Below, piece by piece: positions 15,298-26,586 of a DNA stretch of 64,000 bases (the stretch's first letter is position 1; each line of letters begins with the position of its first letter). The stretch covers positions 279,042 through 343,041 of the forward strand of contig JAURZM010000050.1 in assembly GCA_030653385.1 (NCBI GenBank). The letters are read 5' to 3'. Made by a program: the position numbers and the translations under genes. The stretch is from Rubrivivax sp. Lineage in GTDB: Bacteria > Pseudomonadota > Gammaproteobacteria > Burkholderiales > Burkholderiaceae_C. The notes beneath the pieces were generated by a model. It saw nothing but the letters and a program-made list of their open reading frames with translations. It made no database searches and was not told the DNA's origin.

Positions 15298-16085
15298 CCT
15301 TGCCCGCCCACTTCGAGCTTGGCCAAGGCCGCACCGCAGTACTGCTCTTGCACGGTGTGGGCGGTGGGCGGTCGATCTGGTACGACGGGGCTTCGGGCAC
15401 CGCCAGTGCCATCGCCGACGCGGGTTTCCGGGCCGTGGCCATCGACTTCCCGGGTTATGGCGATTCGGCGGGCAGCCCCACCTTGGGCGCGATGGTGCAG
15501 GCGGTGCTGGACATGGTTGAACACCTGCGCGCCGACCGCACCGTGCTGCTGGGCCACAGCATGGGTGGCATGGTGGCGCAAGAGGTGGCCGCACGTGCGC
15601 CACAGGTGGCCGCCGGCCTGGTGCTGGCTTGCACCAGCGCATCTTTTGGCAGGGCCGACGGCGCCTGGCAGGCGAAGTTTGTCGCCGAGCGCCTGGCGCC
15701 ACTGGACGCGGGCCTGGGCATGGCCGGGATGGCCGAGCTGCTGGTGCCCGGCATCGTGTCGCCCCAGGCCCCTGCGGCTGCCTTGAAGATTGCACGCGAC
15801 ATCATGGCGCAGGTGCCCGAGTCCACCTACCGCGTGGCACTGCCGGCCATTGCGGCGTTTGACCGCCGCGAAGCGCTGGTGGCGATCCACGTGCCGACAC
15901 TGCTGCTGGCGGCTGCCGACGACCGCACTGCACCGCCCGAGATCATGCAGCGCATGGCATCGCGGGTGCCGGGCAGCGAGTATTTGTGCCTGCCGGGTGC
16001 CGGCCACATCGCCAACGTCGAAGCGCCCGAGGCCTTCAACGCGGCCGTGGTCGGTTTCCTGCAGCGCCACTTTTCCGACGATTGA
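15294..16085 (+). CDS. Alpha/beta hydrolase
   Basis: This 263-residue enzyme has the hydrolase fold with oxyanion LLLHGVGGG, nucleophile elbow GHSMGGMVAQE (Ser about residue 83), an acid in LLLAAADDRTAPPE and catalytic His in PGAGHIANVEAPEAF. It starts at GTG 15294, overlapping the stop of the NicX-like gene. Position directly after a ring-opening-type dioxygenase suggests hydrolysis of its product, for example deformylation as by NicD, but generic ester or amide hydrolysis cannot be excluded. Confidence 0.85.
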   Translation: MTLPAHFELGQGRTAVLLLHGVGGGRSIWYDGASGTASAIADAGFRAVAIDFPGYGDSAGSPTLGAMVQAVLDMVEHLRADRTVLLGHSMGGMVAQEVAARAPQVAAGLVLACTSASFGRADGAWQAKFVAERLAPLDAGLGMAGMAELLVPGIVSPQAPAAALKIARDIMAQVPESTYRVALPAIAAFDRREALVAIHVPTLLLAAADDRTAPPEIMQRMASRVPGSEYLCLPGAGHIANVEAPEAFNAAVVGFLQRHFSDD

Positions 16086-16096
16086 GGAGACAAGCG

Positions 16097-17344
16097 ATGC
16101 ACATCGCCGGCAACCCGCAGACGCTGACAGCGCAGCAGCGTGAGCTGATCGACATCGCCGCCACGCTGGGCCGCGAGAAGTTCGCGCCCCGTGCGGCCAA
16201 GCACGACCGCGATGCCACCTTCCCCTTCGACAACTACCAGGACCTGCGCGAGGCCGGCCTGCTGAAGATCTGCGTGCCCAAGAACCTGGGTGGCCTGGGC
16301 GCCGACTTCGCCACCTACGTGATGGTGGCCGCCGAAATCGGCCGCCATTGCGGCGCCACCGCGCTGTCATGGAACATGCACGTCAGCAGCTGCATGTGGA
16401 GCGGCTTCATCGCCGACGCGCTGGACATGACGGCCGAACAGCGCGCCGACCACGAGGTCAACCGCCGCATCCACCACGGCCACATCGTCGAGCGTGGACT
16501 GGTCTATTCGCAGCCCTTCAGCGAAGGTGGCGCAGCCGCCGCCGGCAAGGCGCCGTTTGGCACGCTGGCGCGGCCAGAAACCATGAACGGCGAAGCCGGC
16601 TACGTGGTCAGCGGCAAGAAGATCTTTGCCTCGCTGGCCGGCGCGGCCGATTTCTACGGCGTCTTGTGCACGCTGGACAAACCCGGCGCCACGCAGAAGG
16701 ACTCGCTCTACCTGGCCGTGCCGGCCGACGCAGCCGGCGTCAGCGTGGTCGGCGACTGGGACCCCTTGGGCATGCGAGGCACCGTCAGCCGCACACTGCT
16801 GCTGAAGGACGTGTTTGTGCCGCACACCGCACGCCTGATGCCCGAGGGCCTGTACTGGCAGGCCGCCGCGCGTTTTCCGCACATGTTCGCCACGCTGTCG
16901 CCCACCTACATGGGCATCGCGCAGGCCGCCTACGACTTCACCGTGGCCTACCTGCGCGCCGAATTGCCCGGCATGCCGCCGGTGAAACGCCGCATGTACC
17001 CCACCAAGCAGATCGCGGTGGCCGACATGCGCATCAAGCTGGAACAGACCCGTGCGCTCTTCCTGCAGAACGCCCGCGACGCCTGTGTCGACCCCGACAA
17101 GGACACCCGCATGCGCCTGTACGCCGCGCACTACACGATCATGGAAAACGCCAACGCGCTGGCGGCGCTGGCCATCCGCACCTGCGGCGGGCAGAGCATG
17201 TTGAAGAGCTTGCCGCTCGAGCGGCTGTACCGCGACAGCCGCTGCGGCAGCCTGATGCTGCCGTGGACCGCAGAGCTGTGTGTGGACCGGCTGGGCCGCG
17301 AGTGCCTGTACGAGTCTGGCGAGCGCGACGAAGCGATCGAGTGA
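16097..17344 (+). CDS. Acyl-CoA dehydrogenase family protein
   Basis: This 415-residue flavoprotein has the acyl-CoA dehydrogenase domain order: N-terminal helices, a beta domain with YVVSGKKIFASLAGAADFYG and DPLGMRGTVSRTLLLKDVFV, and a C-terminal helical domain with IRTCGGQSMLKSLPLERLYRD. GAGGAGA lies just ahead of ATG 16097. It is the fourth gene of the run starting at the flavin reductase, and may act on a CoA ester made by the ligase downstream. Its substrate is unknown. Confidence 0.88.
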   Translation: MHIAGNPQTLTAQQRELIDIAATLGREKFAPRAAKHDRDATFPFDNYQDLREAGLLKICVPKNLGGLGADFATYVMVAAEIGRHCGATALSWNMHVSSCMWSGFIADALDMTAEQRADHEVNRRIHHGHIVERGLVYSQPFSEGGAAAAGKAPFGTLARPETMNGEAGYVVSGKKIFASLAGAADFYGVLCTLDKPGATQKDSLYLAVPADAAGVSVVGDWDPLGMRGTVSRTLLLKDVFVPHTARLMPEGLYWQAAARFPHMFATLSPTYMGIAQAAYDFTVAYLRAELPGMPPVKRRMYPTKQIAVADMRIKLEQTRALFLQNARDACVDPDKDTRMRLYAAHYTIMENANALAALAIRTCGGQSMLKSLPLERLYRDSRCGSLMLPWTAELCVDRLGRECLYESGERDEAIE

Positions 17345-17354
17345 AGCCCCCAAC

Positions 17355-17430
17355 CTCGCTCCGCTCGGTACCCCCCAAGGGGGCCGTCCGCCTGCGGCCC
17401 GGCGAAGCCGGTTCCGCGGCGGGAAGCTTG
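17355..17430 (+). repeat. Intergenic REP-like element, copy 1
   Basis: The gap between the acyl-CoA dehydrogenase and ligase genes holds TACCCCCCAAGGGGGCCG, a GC-rich linker, then GGCCCGGCGAAGCCGG and TTCCGCGG, each able to fold. The same order of blocks appears inverted at 21519-21575. Related elements are scattered in intergenic regions of many Burkholderiales genomes. Confidence 0.7.
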
Positions 17431-17449
17431 GTCGTGCGGCGCTCCTGAG

Positions 17450-18796
17450 GTGTTCGACCGCTTAGTCCCACCGGCGCTGGCCCGCGCCGCGCTGCAGCAC
17501 CTGCTGAACGACGGCGTCCGGCGCGGCCACATCGTCGCCTGGCTGGGCTACAACAGCTGGGACATGCTGGCCATGCTGGTGGCCTGTGAACGCATCGGTG
17601 CGGTGTTGCTGCCGCTGAACGGCCGGCTGGCGGCAGCGGAGCTGGCCCGGATCGCGACACACGCCGGGGCGGGCCACCTGATGGGCACACCTGACGGCGA
17701 CAAGCTGGCGGCCCAGGTGTTGGCGCTGGGGCGCCTGCGGCCCGGCCCGGCCAGCGGCGTGGAGCCGGGTGACCTGCTGCTGGTCTACACGTCCGGCACC
17801 ACCGGCGCGCCCAAGGGTGCGATGCACACCCGCAGCGGCCTGCAAGCCGGTGTGCTGGCCGCCGTGGCCGCACAGGGCCTGACGGCGCAGGACCGGGTGC
17901 TGTCGGTGCTGCCGCTCTTCCATGTGGGCGGCCTGTGCATCCAGACCCTGCCGGCACTGGCCATCGGTGCGAAGGTGTTGCTGCACCCGCGTTTCGAGCC
18001 CGACACCTGGTTCGACGCGGTGCGTGACTGGCGGCCCAGCACCACGCTGCTGGTGCCTGCCGTGATGCGCGCACTGCTCGCGCACCCGCGCTGGCCCACG
18101 GCTGACCTGAGCAGCCTGCGTTTCATCAACAGCGGCTCGCAGATCGTGCCGCGGGCGCTGATCGAGGCCTTCCATCACCGGGGCGTTCCGGTGGCGCAGG
18201 TGTATGGCGCCACCGAAACCGGGCCGGTCAGCATCGTGCTGAAGCCTGGTGAGGCGATGGCGCACGTTGGCATGGCAGGCCGGCCGGCGCTGGGTGTGTC
18301 GGTGCAACTCGCCTCCGACGGCGAGATCCTGCTCAAGGCGCCCAACCTGATGCGCGGATACCACCGCAGCCGCGAACCGGCCTTCGACGCCGACGGCTGG
18401 TTCCACACCGGCGACCTGGCGGTGCAACACGCCGACGGGATGTTTGAAGTGGTTGGCCGCAGCAAGGAGCTGATCATCAGTGGCGGCGAAAACATCCACC
18501 CGGCCGAGATCGAACAGCTGGTGGCCGAACTGCCCGAGGTGGCCGAATGCGCGGTGGTGGGTGTGGCGGACGAGCGATGGGGTGAGGTGCCGGCGCTGGT
18601 GGTGGTGCCACGTGATGGGCAGACCTTCGACCGCAGCGCGCTGCAGGCCTTGCTGGACACCCGGCTGGCCCGCTTCAAACATCCGCACCAGGTACTCGAA
18701 TTGGCTGCCCTGCCCAGGACGGCGCTGGGCAAGGTGCAGCGACAGCAGTTGCTGGATCTGCTGCGGCCCCAAGGTCAGGCCGGCGGCACGGGTTGA
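17450..18796 (+). CDS. AMP-dependent acyl-CoA synthetase, N-terminally short
   Basis: This 448-residue ligase has the adenylate-forming motifs in order: LLLVYTSGTTGAPKGAMHT (phosphate loop), YGATETGPVS, DGWFHTGDLAV, VVGRSKELIISGGENIHPAE and the C-terminal lysine in LPRTALGKVQRQQ. It should activate an organic acid as its CoA thioester. The N terminus (MFDRLVPPALARAALQHLLN) lacks roughly the first 30-40 residues of usual family members, and the repeat element occupies the place where they should be encoded. Translation seems to start at GTG 17450. A shortened but active enzyme or a 5'-damaged gene are both possible. Confidence 0.85.
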   Translation: MFDRLVPPALARAALQHLLNDGVRRGHIVAWLGYNSWDMLAMLVACERIGAVLLPLNGRLAAAELARIATHAGAGHLMGTPDGDKLAAQVLALGRLRPGPASGVEPGDLLLVYTSGTTGAPKGAMHTRSGLQAGVLAAVAAQGLTAQDRVLSVLPLFHVGGLCIQTLPALAIGAKVLLHPRFEPDTWFDAVRDWRPSTTLLVPAVMRALLAHPRWPTADLSSLRFINSGSQIVPRALIEAFHHRGVPVAQVYGATETGPVSIVLKPGEAMAHVGMAGRPALGVSVQLASDGEILLKAPNLMRGYHRSREPAFDADGWFHTGDLAVQHADGMFEVVGRSKELIISGGENIHPAEIEQLVAELPEVAECAVVGVADERWGEVPALVVVPRDGQTFDRSALQALLDTRLARFKHPHQVLELAALPRTALGKVQRQQLLDLLRPQGQAGGTG

Positions 18797-18808
18797 CACG
18801 ACCCGGCA

Positions 18809-18834
18809 GGCGACGTTGACACAAGTCAATCGCC
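18809..18834. promoter_or_regulatory. FNR-like dyad upstream of clpB
   Basis: TTGAC-ACAA-GTCAA (18816-18829) is nested in GGCGA/TCGCC arms (18809-18813 and 18830-18834). It resembles a Crp/Fnr-family half-site pair and lies 26 bases upstream of the clpB heat-shock -35. It may equally be a weak terminator hairpin for the ligase gene. Confidence 0.3.
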
Positions 18835-18855
18835 GCCGACGCGCCGCCTGTCACG

Positions 18856-18881
18856 CTTGAAAAGCCCTGCCATCGCCTCAT
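18856..18881 (+). promoter_or_regulatory. Sigma-32-type heat-shock promoter for clpB
   Basis: CTTGAAA at 18856-18862 and CCTCAT at 18876-18881 with a 13-base spacer closely match the RpoH consensus (CTTGAAA and CCCCAT). The element lies 26 bases before the clpB start codon, which has a GAGGAG ribosome-binding site at 18896-18901. Confidence 0.75.
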
Positions 18882-18906
18882 CTGCGGGCGATACCGAGGA
18901 GTTGCC

Positions 18907-21507
<2,601 letters not shown>

Positions 21508-21518
21508 GCCGATCAAGC

Positions 21519-21604
21519 GAACGCCGCGGGACCGGCTTCGCCGGACCGCTGGCGTTGCCCCTTGAGGGGGTGAGCCAACAAGAAACAGTCCAGTGGACTG
21601 TTTC
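21519..21604. repeat. REP-like element, copy 2, with 11-bp palindrome
   Basis: This gap between convergent genes repeats, inverted, the GGACCGGCTTCGCCGG and CCCCTTGAGGGGG blocks seen at 17355-17430. It ends with a dyad whose 11-base arms GAAACAGTCCA (21582-21592) and TGGACTGTTTC (21594-21604) surround one base. It may work as a bidirectional terminator between clpB and the minus-strand gene. Confidence 0.65.
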
Positions 21605-21639
21605 TCGCGGCGAACGCCGAAGGCCGCTCCGGGGTGGTC

Positions 21640-22917
21640 CTATCTCGGCGGTTCGACCCGTTCCAGCTGCATGCGCGCCAGCGTCAGGTTGCTGGCGCTG
21701 GCCAGCAGCACCATGTGCAGCGCCACACCCGGGTGACCGGGCACCGGGCGCAGCAAGAGGTGGTGGCTGGTGGTGCTGATGCCGGCTTCGGCACGGGCCG
21801 GGCCCAGGCCCAGTGCGCGTGAGGCGTCGTTCATCGCGGCCAGCAAGGCCGCGCCCTGCTGGGCCAGCCTTTCGGCGGGGGGCTGGCCGCCGTTGTGCGC
21901 CATCACCTGCATCGAGTGCGTGTCAAACACACAGGCACTGACGGTGCCCTTGATCAGCGCGCAGCGGTCCACGTAGACCTGCCAACGGGTGCCACCAGGC
22001 ACCGGCATCGGCGTGGGAGCCGCCAGCATCGGCGCCATCTGCGGTGCGGGCTGCACCTGGGCCGGCCGCGGCGAACCCATCGACTCCAGCGGCATCGGTT
22101 CGGTGGTGGCCTCGGTGCTGGGCACGTCGGGCTTGGGCACGGCACGCGACAGCTCGGTGGGCAGCGCACGTTGCCCGTTAGGGCTGCCGTGCAGGCGGTT
22201 CCAGGCACCGCCGACAAAGGTCCACACGTGTTTGGGTTTGGCGGCGTGCGGTGTCACGTGCACGGCCACGGGCGTCTGGTTGGCCAGCTGCGCGCCTTGC
22301 GCGGCCAAGGCAATGCTGGAACCCAGCGGCACCATCAGCAGGTCGCGGTTGGGCCAGGGTCCCCGTTGCAGGGATTCGTGCAAGGGCCCCAATTGCGCCG
22401 TCAGCGCATGCGCCGGCAGTTCGCCCACCAGCAGCACGCCCAGGCGGCTGTGGGCTAGCAGCACCCGCGCGACATTGGCACGTGCGGTGGCGTCGGCGTT
22501 GATGTCGGTGGAATACACCCGCACCGGCGTGCCGTCGGCCAGCGGCACTTCCACGAACTGCAGCACCGCCAGTGCCACACCCTGGCCCTGGCGCCGCACG
22601 GACAGGCGCTGCACACGTGCCCCGGCTGCACCGGCCAGGCTGGCCAGCAGGCGCAGCGAGGCACTGGCGCCCACGTCGTGCAGAGCGATGAACTCGGGTG
22701 CGTGCAGCGTGAATTCCTGCTGCAGCGCAGGTGCGATGTCGGTGGTGACAAACAGCTCAACCTGGTCGTCAGAGATGCGGCGCCCGACGTCGTGGCGACC
22801 CTGGCCCAGGTAGGCGTCCCGGTCGGCGACCAGTTGGGTGCGCGGCGCCAGCAGGTCTTCGCGGCTGCTGATGCGGGCGGTATCGGGCCAGGGAACGTCG
22901 TCTCGGGCGCGGTTCAT
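21640..22917 (-). CDS. Hypothetical protein with roadblock/LC7-like C terminus
   Basis: This 425-residue protein is not recognised as a whole. Residues about 60-230 form an alpha/beta region (ELFVTTDIAPALQQEF, RVYSTDINADATARANVARV), followed by a Pro/Ala-rich linker near 245-305. The last 115 residues (RCALIKGTVSACVFDTHSMQ onward, with LLAAMNDASRALGLG) resemble the roadblock/LC7 fold of small GTPase-associated proteins. AGGAG lies upstream of ATG 22917. It is divergent from nadB. No signal peptide or membrane segment is visible. The roadblock call is pattern-based. Confidence 0.6.
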   Translation of the reverse strand: MNRARDDVPWPDTARISSREDLLAPRTQLVADRDAYLGQGRHDVGRRISDDQVELFVTTDIAPALQQEFTLHAPEFIALHDVGASASLRLLASLAGAAGARVQRLSVRRQGQGVALAVLQFVEVPLADGTPVRVYSTDINADATARANVARVLLAHSRLGVLLVGELPAHALTAQLGPLHESLQRGPWPNRDLLMVPLGSSIALAAQGAQLANQTPVAVHVTPHAAKPKHVWTFVGGAWNRLHGSPNGQRALPTELSRAVPKPDVPSTEATTEPMPLESMGSPRPAQVQPAPQMAPMLAAPTPMPVPGGTRWQVYVDRCALIKGTVSACVFDTHSMQVMAHNGGQPPAERLAQQGAALLAAMNDASRALGLGPARAEAGISTTSHHLLLRPVPGHPGVALHMVLLASASNLTLARMQLERVEPPR

Positions 22918-23042
22918 GGGTCGCCTCTCCTTGCTGCGTTTGGGCCATGATAGGGCGCCGGGGTCGACCTGCCATCCCCAAGAGGGTGCGCTCCGTAGAA
23001 TCGACGCGACACTTCACGATTCGGCCAAGAAGGCCACAAGCG

Positions 23043-24725
23043 ATGCAAGCGCAACCCAGGCACGACATGCCCAAGCCAACAGCAACTTCCTTCGAACCTG
23101 GCCCTGTGGTCGTTATCGGCGCCGGCCTGGGCGGCTTGACGGTGGCGCTGCAACTGGCGGCACAGCGGCCGGTGACCGTGCTGGCCAAGCGACAACTCGA
23201 CGAAAGTGCGACCGCCTGGGCGCAAGGCGGCATCGTCGGGGTGCTGGGCAGTGACGACAGCATCGAGTCGCACGTGCGCGACACACAGGACGCCGGCGCC
23301 GGCATCGTCGACGAACACACCGCGCGCTACATCGCCGAACACAGCGCGCAGGCCGTGCAGTGGCTGGTGGATGCGGGCGTGAACTTTTCCCCCGACCCCG
23401 ACGGCCCGCTGGGCCTGCACCTGACACGCGAAGGCGGCCATGCGGTGCGGCGCATCGCGCACGCCGCCGACGCCACCGGCAAGGCCATCCACGACGCGCT
23501 GCTGGCGCGCGCCAAGGCCCACCCCAACATCACGCTGCGCGAGCGCTGGATGGCGGTGGACGTGATCACCAGCCGCCACCTGCAGCGCACGGAAACGCCG
23601 CGCTGTTACGGTGTCTACGCGCTGGACATGGACCGCGGCCGTGTCGAAACGCTGCCGGCCGACGCCGTGGTGCTGGCCACCGGCGGGGTAGGCAAGGTCT
23701 ACCGTTACACCAGCAACCCCGACACCGCCACCGGCGACGGCATTGCGATGGCCTGGCGCGCCGGCTGCCGCGTGGGCAATATGGAGTTCATCCAGTTCCA
23801 CCCCACCTGCCTGTACCACCCGCAGGAACGCAGCTTCCTGATCACCGAAGCCCTGCGTGGCGAAGGGGCACACCTGACGCTGCCCAGCACCGGGCCGGGC
23901 GACCCGGGTGGCACCCGCTTCATGCACGCCCACGACGAGCGGCTGGAACTGGCACCGCGCGACATCGTGGCCCGTGCTATCGACTTCGAGATGAAAAAAC
24001 ACGGGTTCGACCACGTCTGGCTCGATGCCCGGCCCATCGTGCAGGAACGGGGCGAGCAGTTCGTCAAGGAACACTTTCCCACCATCTACGCACGGTGCCT
24101 GAAGCTGGGCATCGACATCGTCAACCAGCCCATCCCGGTGGTGCCTGCGGCGCACTACACCTGCGGCGGTGTGGTCACCGACCTGGACGGCCGCACCGAC
24201 CTGCCGCAGTTGTATGCCGTGGGCGAAACCACCTACACCGGGCTGCACGGTGCCAACCGCCTGGCCAGCAATTCGCTGCTCGAATGTGTGGTGCTGGGCC
24301 GCAGTTGCGCCATTGCGATCGAACAACAGCCCGCGCAGGGGAAAACAGAGCTGCCGGCCTGGGACGAAAGCCAGGTCGAAGATGCCGACGAGCAGGTGGT
24401 CATCTCGCACAACTGGGACGAATTGCGGCTCTTGATGTGGAACTACGTCGGCATCGTGCGCACCACCAAGCGGCTGGAAAGGGCACTGCACCGCATCAAG
24501 CTGCTGCACAGCGAAACCCACGAGTACTACCGCCACTTCCGCGTCAGCCGCGACCTGCTGGAACTGCGTAACCTGGTGATGTGTGCCGAGCTCATCGTGC
24601 GCAGTGCGCTGCGTCGCCACGAAAGCCGCGGCCTGCACTACAGCCGCGATTTCCCGAACCCGCTACCGGTGAGTTTTCCGACCGTGTTGACACGGCCGGC
24701 CAAGAGCCGCAGCGGCAAGTCCTGA
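23043..24725 (+). CDS. nadB: L-aspartate oxidase
   Basis: This 560-residue flavoenzyme oxidises aspartate to iminoaspartate, the first step of de novo NAD synthesis. The FAD-binding VVIGAGLGGLTVALQLA opens the protein; LDESATAWAQGGIVGVLG, the active-site HPTCLYHP and RFMHAHDER segments, and the AVGETTYTGLHGANRLASNS motif are typical of NadB. AAGAAGG precedes ATG 23043; ATG 23067 is an alternative. NadA, which uses the product, is encoded at 26958-28070, separated by the GGDEF and ComFB genes. Confidence 0.97.
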   Translation: MQAQPRHDMPKPTATSFEPGPVVVIGAGLGGLTVALQLAAQRPVTVLAKRQLDESATAWAQGGIVGVLGSDDSIESHVRDTQDAGAGIVDEHTARYIAEHSAQAVQWLVDAGVNFSPDPDGPLGLHLTREGGHAVRRIAHAADATGKAIHDALLARAKAHPNITLRERWMAVDVITSRHLQRTETPRCYGVYALDMDRGRVETLPADAVVLATGGVGKVYRYTSNPDTATGDGIAMAWRAGCRVGNMEFIQFHPTCLYHPQERSFLITEALRGEGAHLTLPSTGPGDPGGTRFMHAHDERLELAPRDIVARAIDFEMKKHGFDHVWLDARPIVQERGEQFVKEHFPTIYARCLKLGIDIVNQPIPVVPAAHYTCGGVVTDLDGRTDLPQLYAVGETTYTGLHGANRLASNSLLECVVLGRSCAIAIEQQPAQGKTELPAWDESQVEDADEQVVISHNWDELRLLMWNYVGIVRTTKRLERALHRIKLLHSETHEYYRHFRVSRDLLELRNLVMCAELIVRSALRRHESRGLHYSRDFPNPLPVSFPTVLTRPAKSRSGKS

Positions 24726-24756
24726 ACGCCTGAATGATCGAACGCGGGCGCTGGGC

Positions 24757-24778
24757 CCTTCAGCGGTTCAGCTGAAGG
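24757..24778. terminator. Hairpin between convergent nadB and GGDEF genes
   Basis: CCTTCAGC (24757-24764) pairs with GCTGAAGG (24771-24778) around GGTTCA. It overlaps the last codons of the GGDEF gene and lies 31 bases after the nadB stop. There is no T-run, so terminator function is tentative. Confidence 0.45.
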
Positions 24779-26579
24779 TGCCGAAGCCCGTGCGCGGCGC
24801 CATTTCGATGCGCGCCCGGCCCTGGTTCTTGGCCGCGTACAAGGCCCGGTCGGCGCGCGACAGCAGCTGTTCGAGCGTGCTGCCGTGGCGCGGGAAAAGG
24901 GCGATGCCGGCTGAAAACGACGCGTTGGGCGTGCGCCGCCGGCCCGGTTCGGGTGGCAGCGACTGGAAGGCCTGCAACAGGCGCGTCAGCATGGCCTGGG
25001 CACCGTCGCCGTCGAGCTCGGGCATGACGGCCACAAACTCTTCGCCGCCGTGGCGGCAGACCACGTCGCTGCGCCTGAGCATCTGGCGCAGCAGCGTCGC
25101 AAAACGCTGCAGCACCAGGTCACCGGCCTGGTGGCCGTAGGTGTCGTTCAGCAGCTTGAAGTGGTCCAGGTCGATCAGCACCACACACAGTGTCTTCTGC
25201 TGCCGGCGCGCCAGGTCCAGCAGGCCCGGCGCCACCTCGAAGAGGTAGCGGCGGTTGTGCAGGCCGGTCAGCGGATCGTTCAGCGCCTGTTCCCGCAGCT
25301 TGTTGTGCAGCATCTCGGTTTCGGCCATCTGCGCCTGCAGCGCCGTGTTCAGCGCGGCCAGGCGGTGACGGTCGTCTTCGGCCGATTGGCGTGAATCCAC
25401 CGCCAGGTCACGTTCACGCTGAGCGGCCGCCAGCTGGTGGGTGACTTCGAGCGCGATGAAGCGGGCGCGTGCGCTGCGGCCGACCAGCTGTTCGTAGCGG
25501 GCATGCACCTCGCGCATGCAGGCCAGCGCGGCGCGGTGGTCGCCGGTCTGTTCGCAGGCATCGGCCAGCACCTTGTGCAGTTCCATCAACTCGTAGGGTT
25601 GGTCGTTCAAACCCCGCTTGCGGCGTTGCTGCAGCGTCTGTTCGGCCACGGCGCGGGCACCGGTGGCGTCGCCGCGGGCCATCAGGCAGCGGGCCTGCAG
25701 CCAGGCCCACAGCACCATGCCGTCGCCGTCACCCACGGCCGTCACCGGGCCTGCCGCCAGGTGCTGCAAGGCGGCGTCCACTTCACCCATGGCCAGGTGG
25801 CCCAGGGCCAACGGCAAGGCATAACGTTTCAGTGCACCGGGCACCAGTTCGTTTTCGTTGGCCCGCAGGAAGTCCACCATGGCACGGGCTTGCGAGGGTT
25901 CGCCGCCCGCGTTGTAGATGATGATCAGGTTGGTGGCGGCCGTGGTCAGCGCCGGTGCGGCCCTGGCTTCGCGTGCCGCGGTCAGGGCCTGTTCGCTGAG
26001 CCGGCGTGCGTCTTCCAGGTTGTACAGGTCGTGGTGGTAACCGCCCAGGTTGCTGAGCGCCGTGATGCGGGGGCCGGCCATGCCGGTCTGGGTGGCCGCG
26101 TCGCTGGCGGCGTAGAAGTGGCGCAGCGCCAGGTCGGTGTCGCCCAGCAGTTTGGCCGTGATGGCGCGCGAGTTGTGGGCCACGAAGTTCAGCAGCGTCA
26201 GCAGCGGCTCGGGCGCCAGGTCGGGCGTCAGTGCCGGGCACTGGTCGATGGCCCTGTGCAAGCGGGCCGAGCCCGCATAGTCACCGCTGCGCCGCAGCGC
26301 AATGGCTTCGACCTCGTCGCACCAGCGCATGCCCGGCAGGTCCTGGCGCGGTTCGAAGCCGCGGCGTGCCAGTTCCAGCGCCTGCAAGGCCACGTTGGCA
26401 TCGCCCGAGCGCACCTCGGCCAGGGCCACGTGAAGCCAGCCGGTGGCCGCGTGCGGTTCGCCGAAGCGCGTGATGCGCTGCCCCAGGTCGCGTGCGGCCA
26501 AGGGGTCGAGGTAACACTGCTGCCAGGCGGCTTCGATCAGCGACTCGACGGCGGCTTCAGGCAAGTTCGCTGTTGTCAC
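24768..26579 (-). CDS. TPR-GGDEF diguanylate cyclase
   Basis: This 603-residue protein has a long helical, TPR-like N-terminal region (about 1-370), a coiled-coil connector (QRERDLAVDSRQSAEDDRHR) and a C-terminal GGDEF domain. The active-site loop reads RHGGEEF, an active GGEEF variant, and an RXXD inhibitory site (RRSD) lies five residues upstream, so product inhibition by c-di-GMP is expected. LIDLDHFKLLNDTYGH is the usual metal-binding stretch. No membrane span is visible, so it should be cytoplasmic. The next gene downstream of its promoter side, comFB, encodes a possible c-di-GMP receptor on the same strand. Confidence 0.93.
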   Translation of the reverse strand: MTTANLPEAAVESLIEAAWQQCYLDPLAARDLGQRITRFGEPHAATGWLHVALAEVRSGDANVALQALELARRGFEPRQDLPGMRWCDEVEAIALRRSGDYAGSARLHRAIDQCPALTPDLAPEPLLTLLNFVAHNSRAITAKLLGDTDLALRHFYAASDAATQTGMAGPRITALSNLGGYHHDLYNLEDARRLSEQALTAAREARAAPALTTAATNLIIIYNAGGEPSQARAMVDFLRANENELVPGALKRYALPLALGHLAMGEVDAALQHLAAGPVTAVGDGDGMVLWAWLQARCLMARGDATGARAVAEQTLQQRRKRGLNDQPYELMELHKVLADACEQTGDHRAALACMREVHARYEQLVGRSARARFIALEVTHQLAAAQRERDLAVDSRQSAEDDRHRLAALNTALQAQMAETEMLHNKLREQALNDPLTGLHNRRYLFEVAPGLLDLARRQQKTLCVVLIDLDHFKLLNDTYGHQAGDLVLQRFATLLRQMLRRSDVVCRHGGEEFVAVMPELDGDGAQAMLTRLLQAFQSLPPEPGRRRTPNASFSAGIALFPRHGSTLEQLLSRADRALYAAKNQGRARIEMAPRTGFGTFS

Positions 26580-26586
26580 CGGATGT

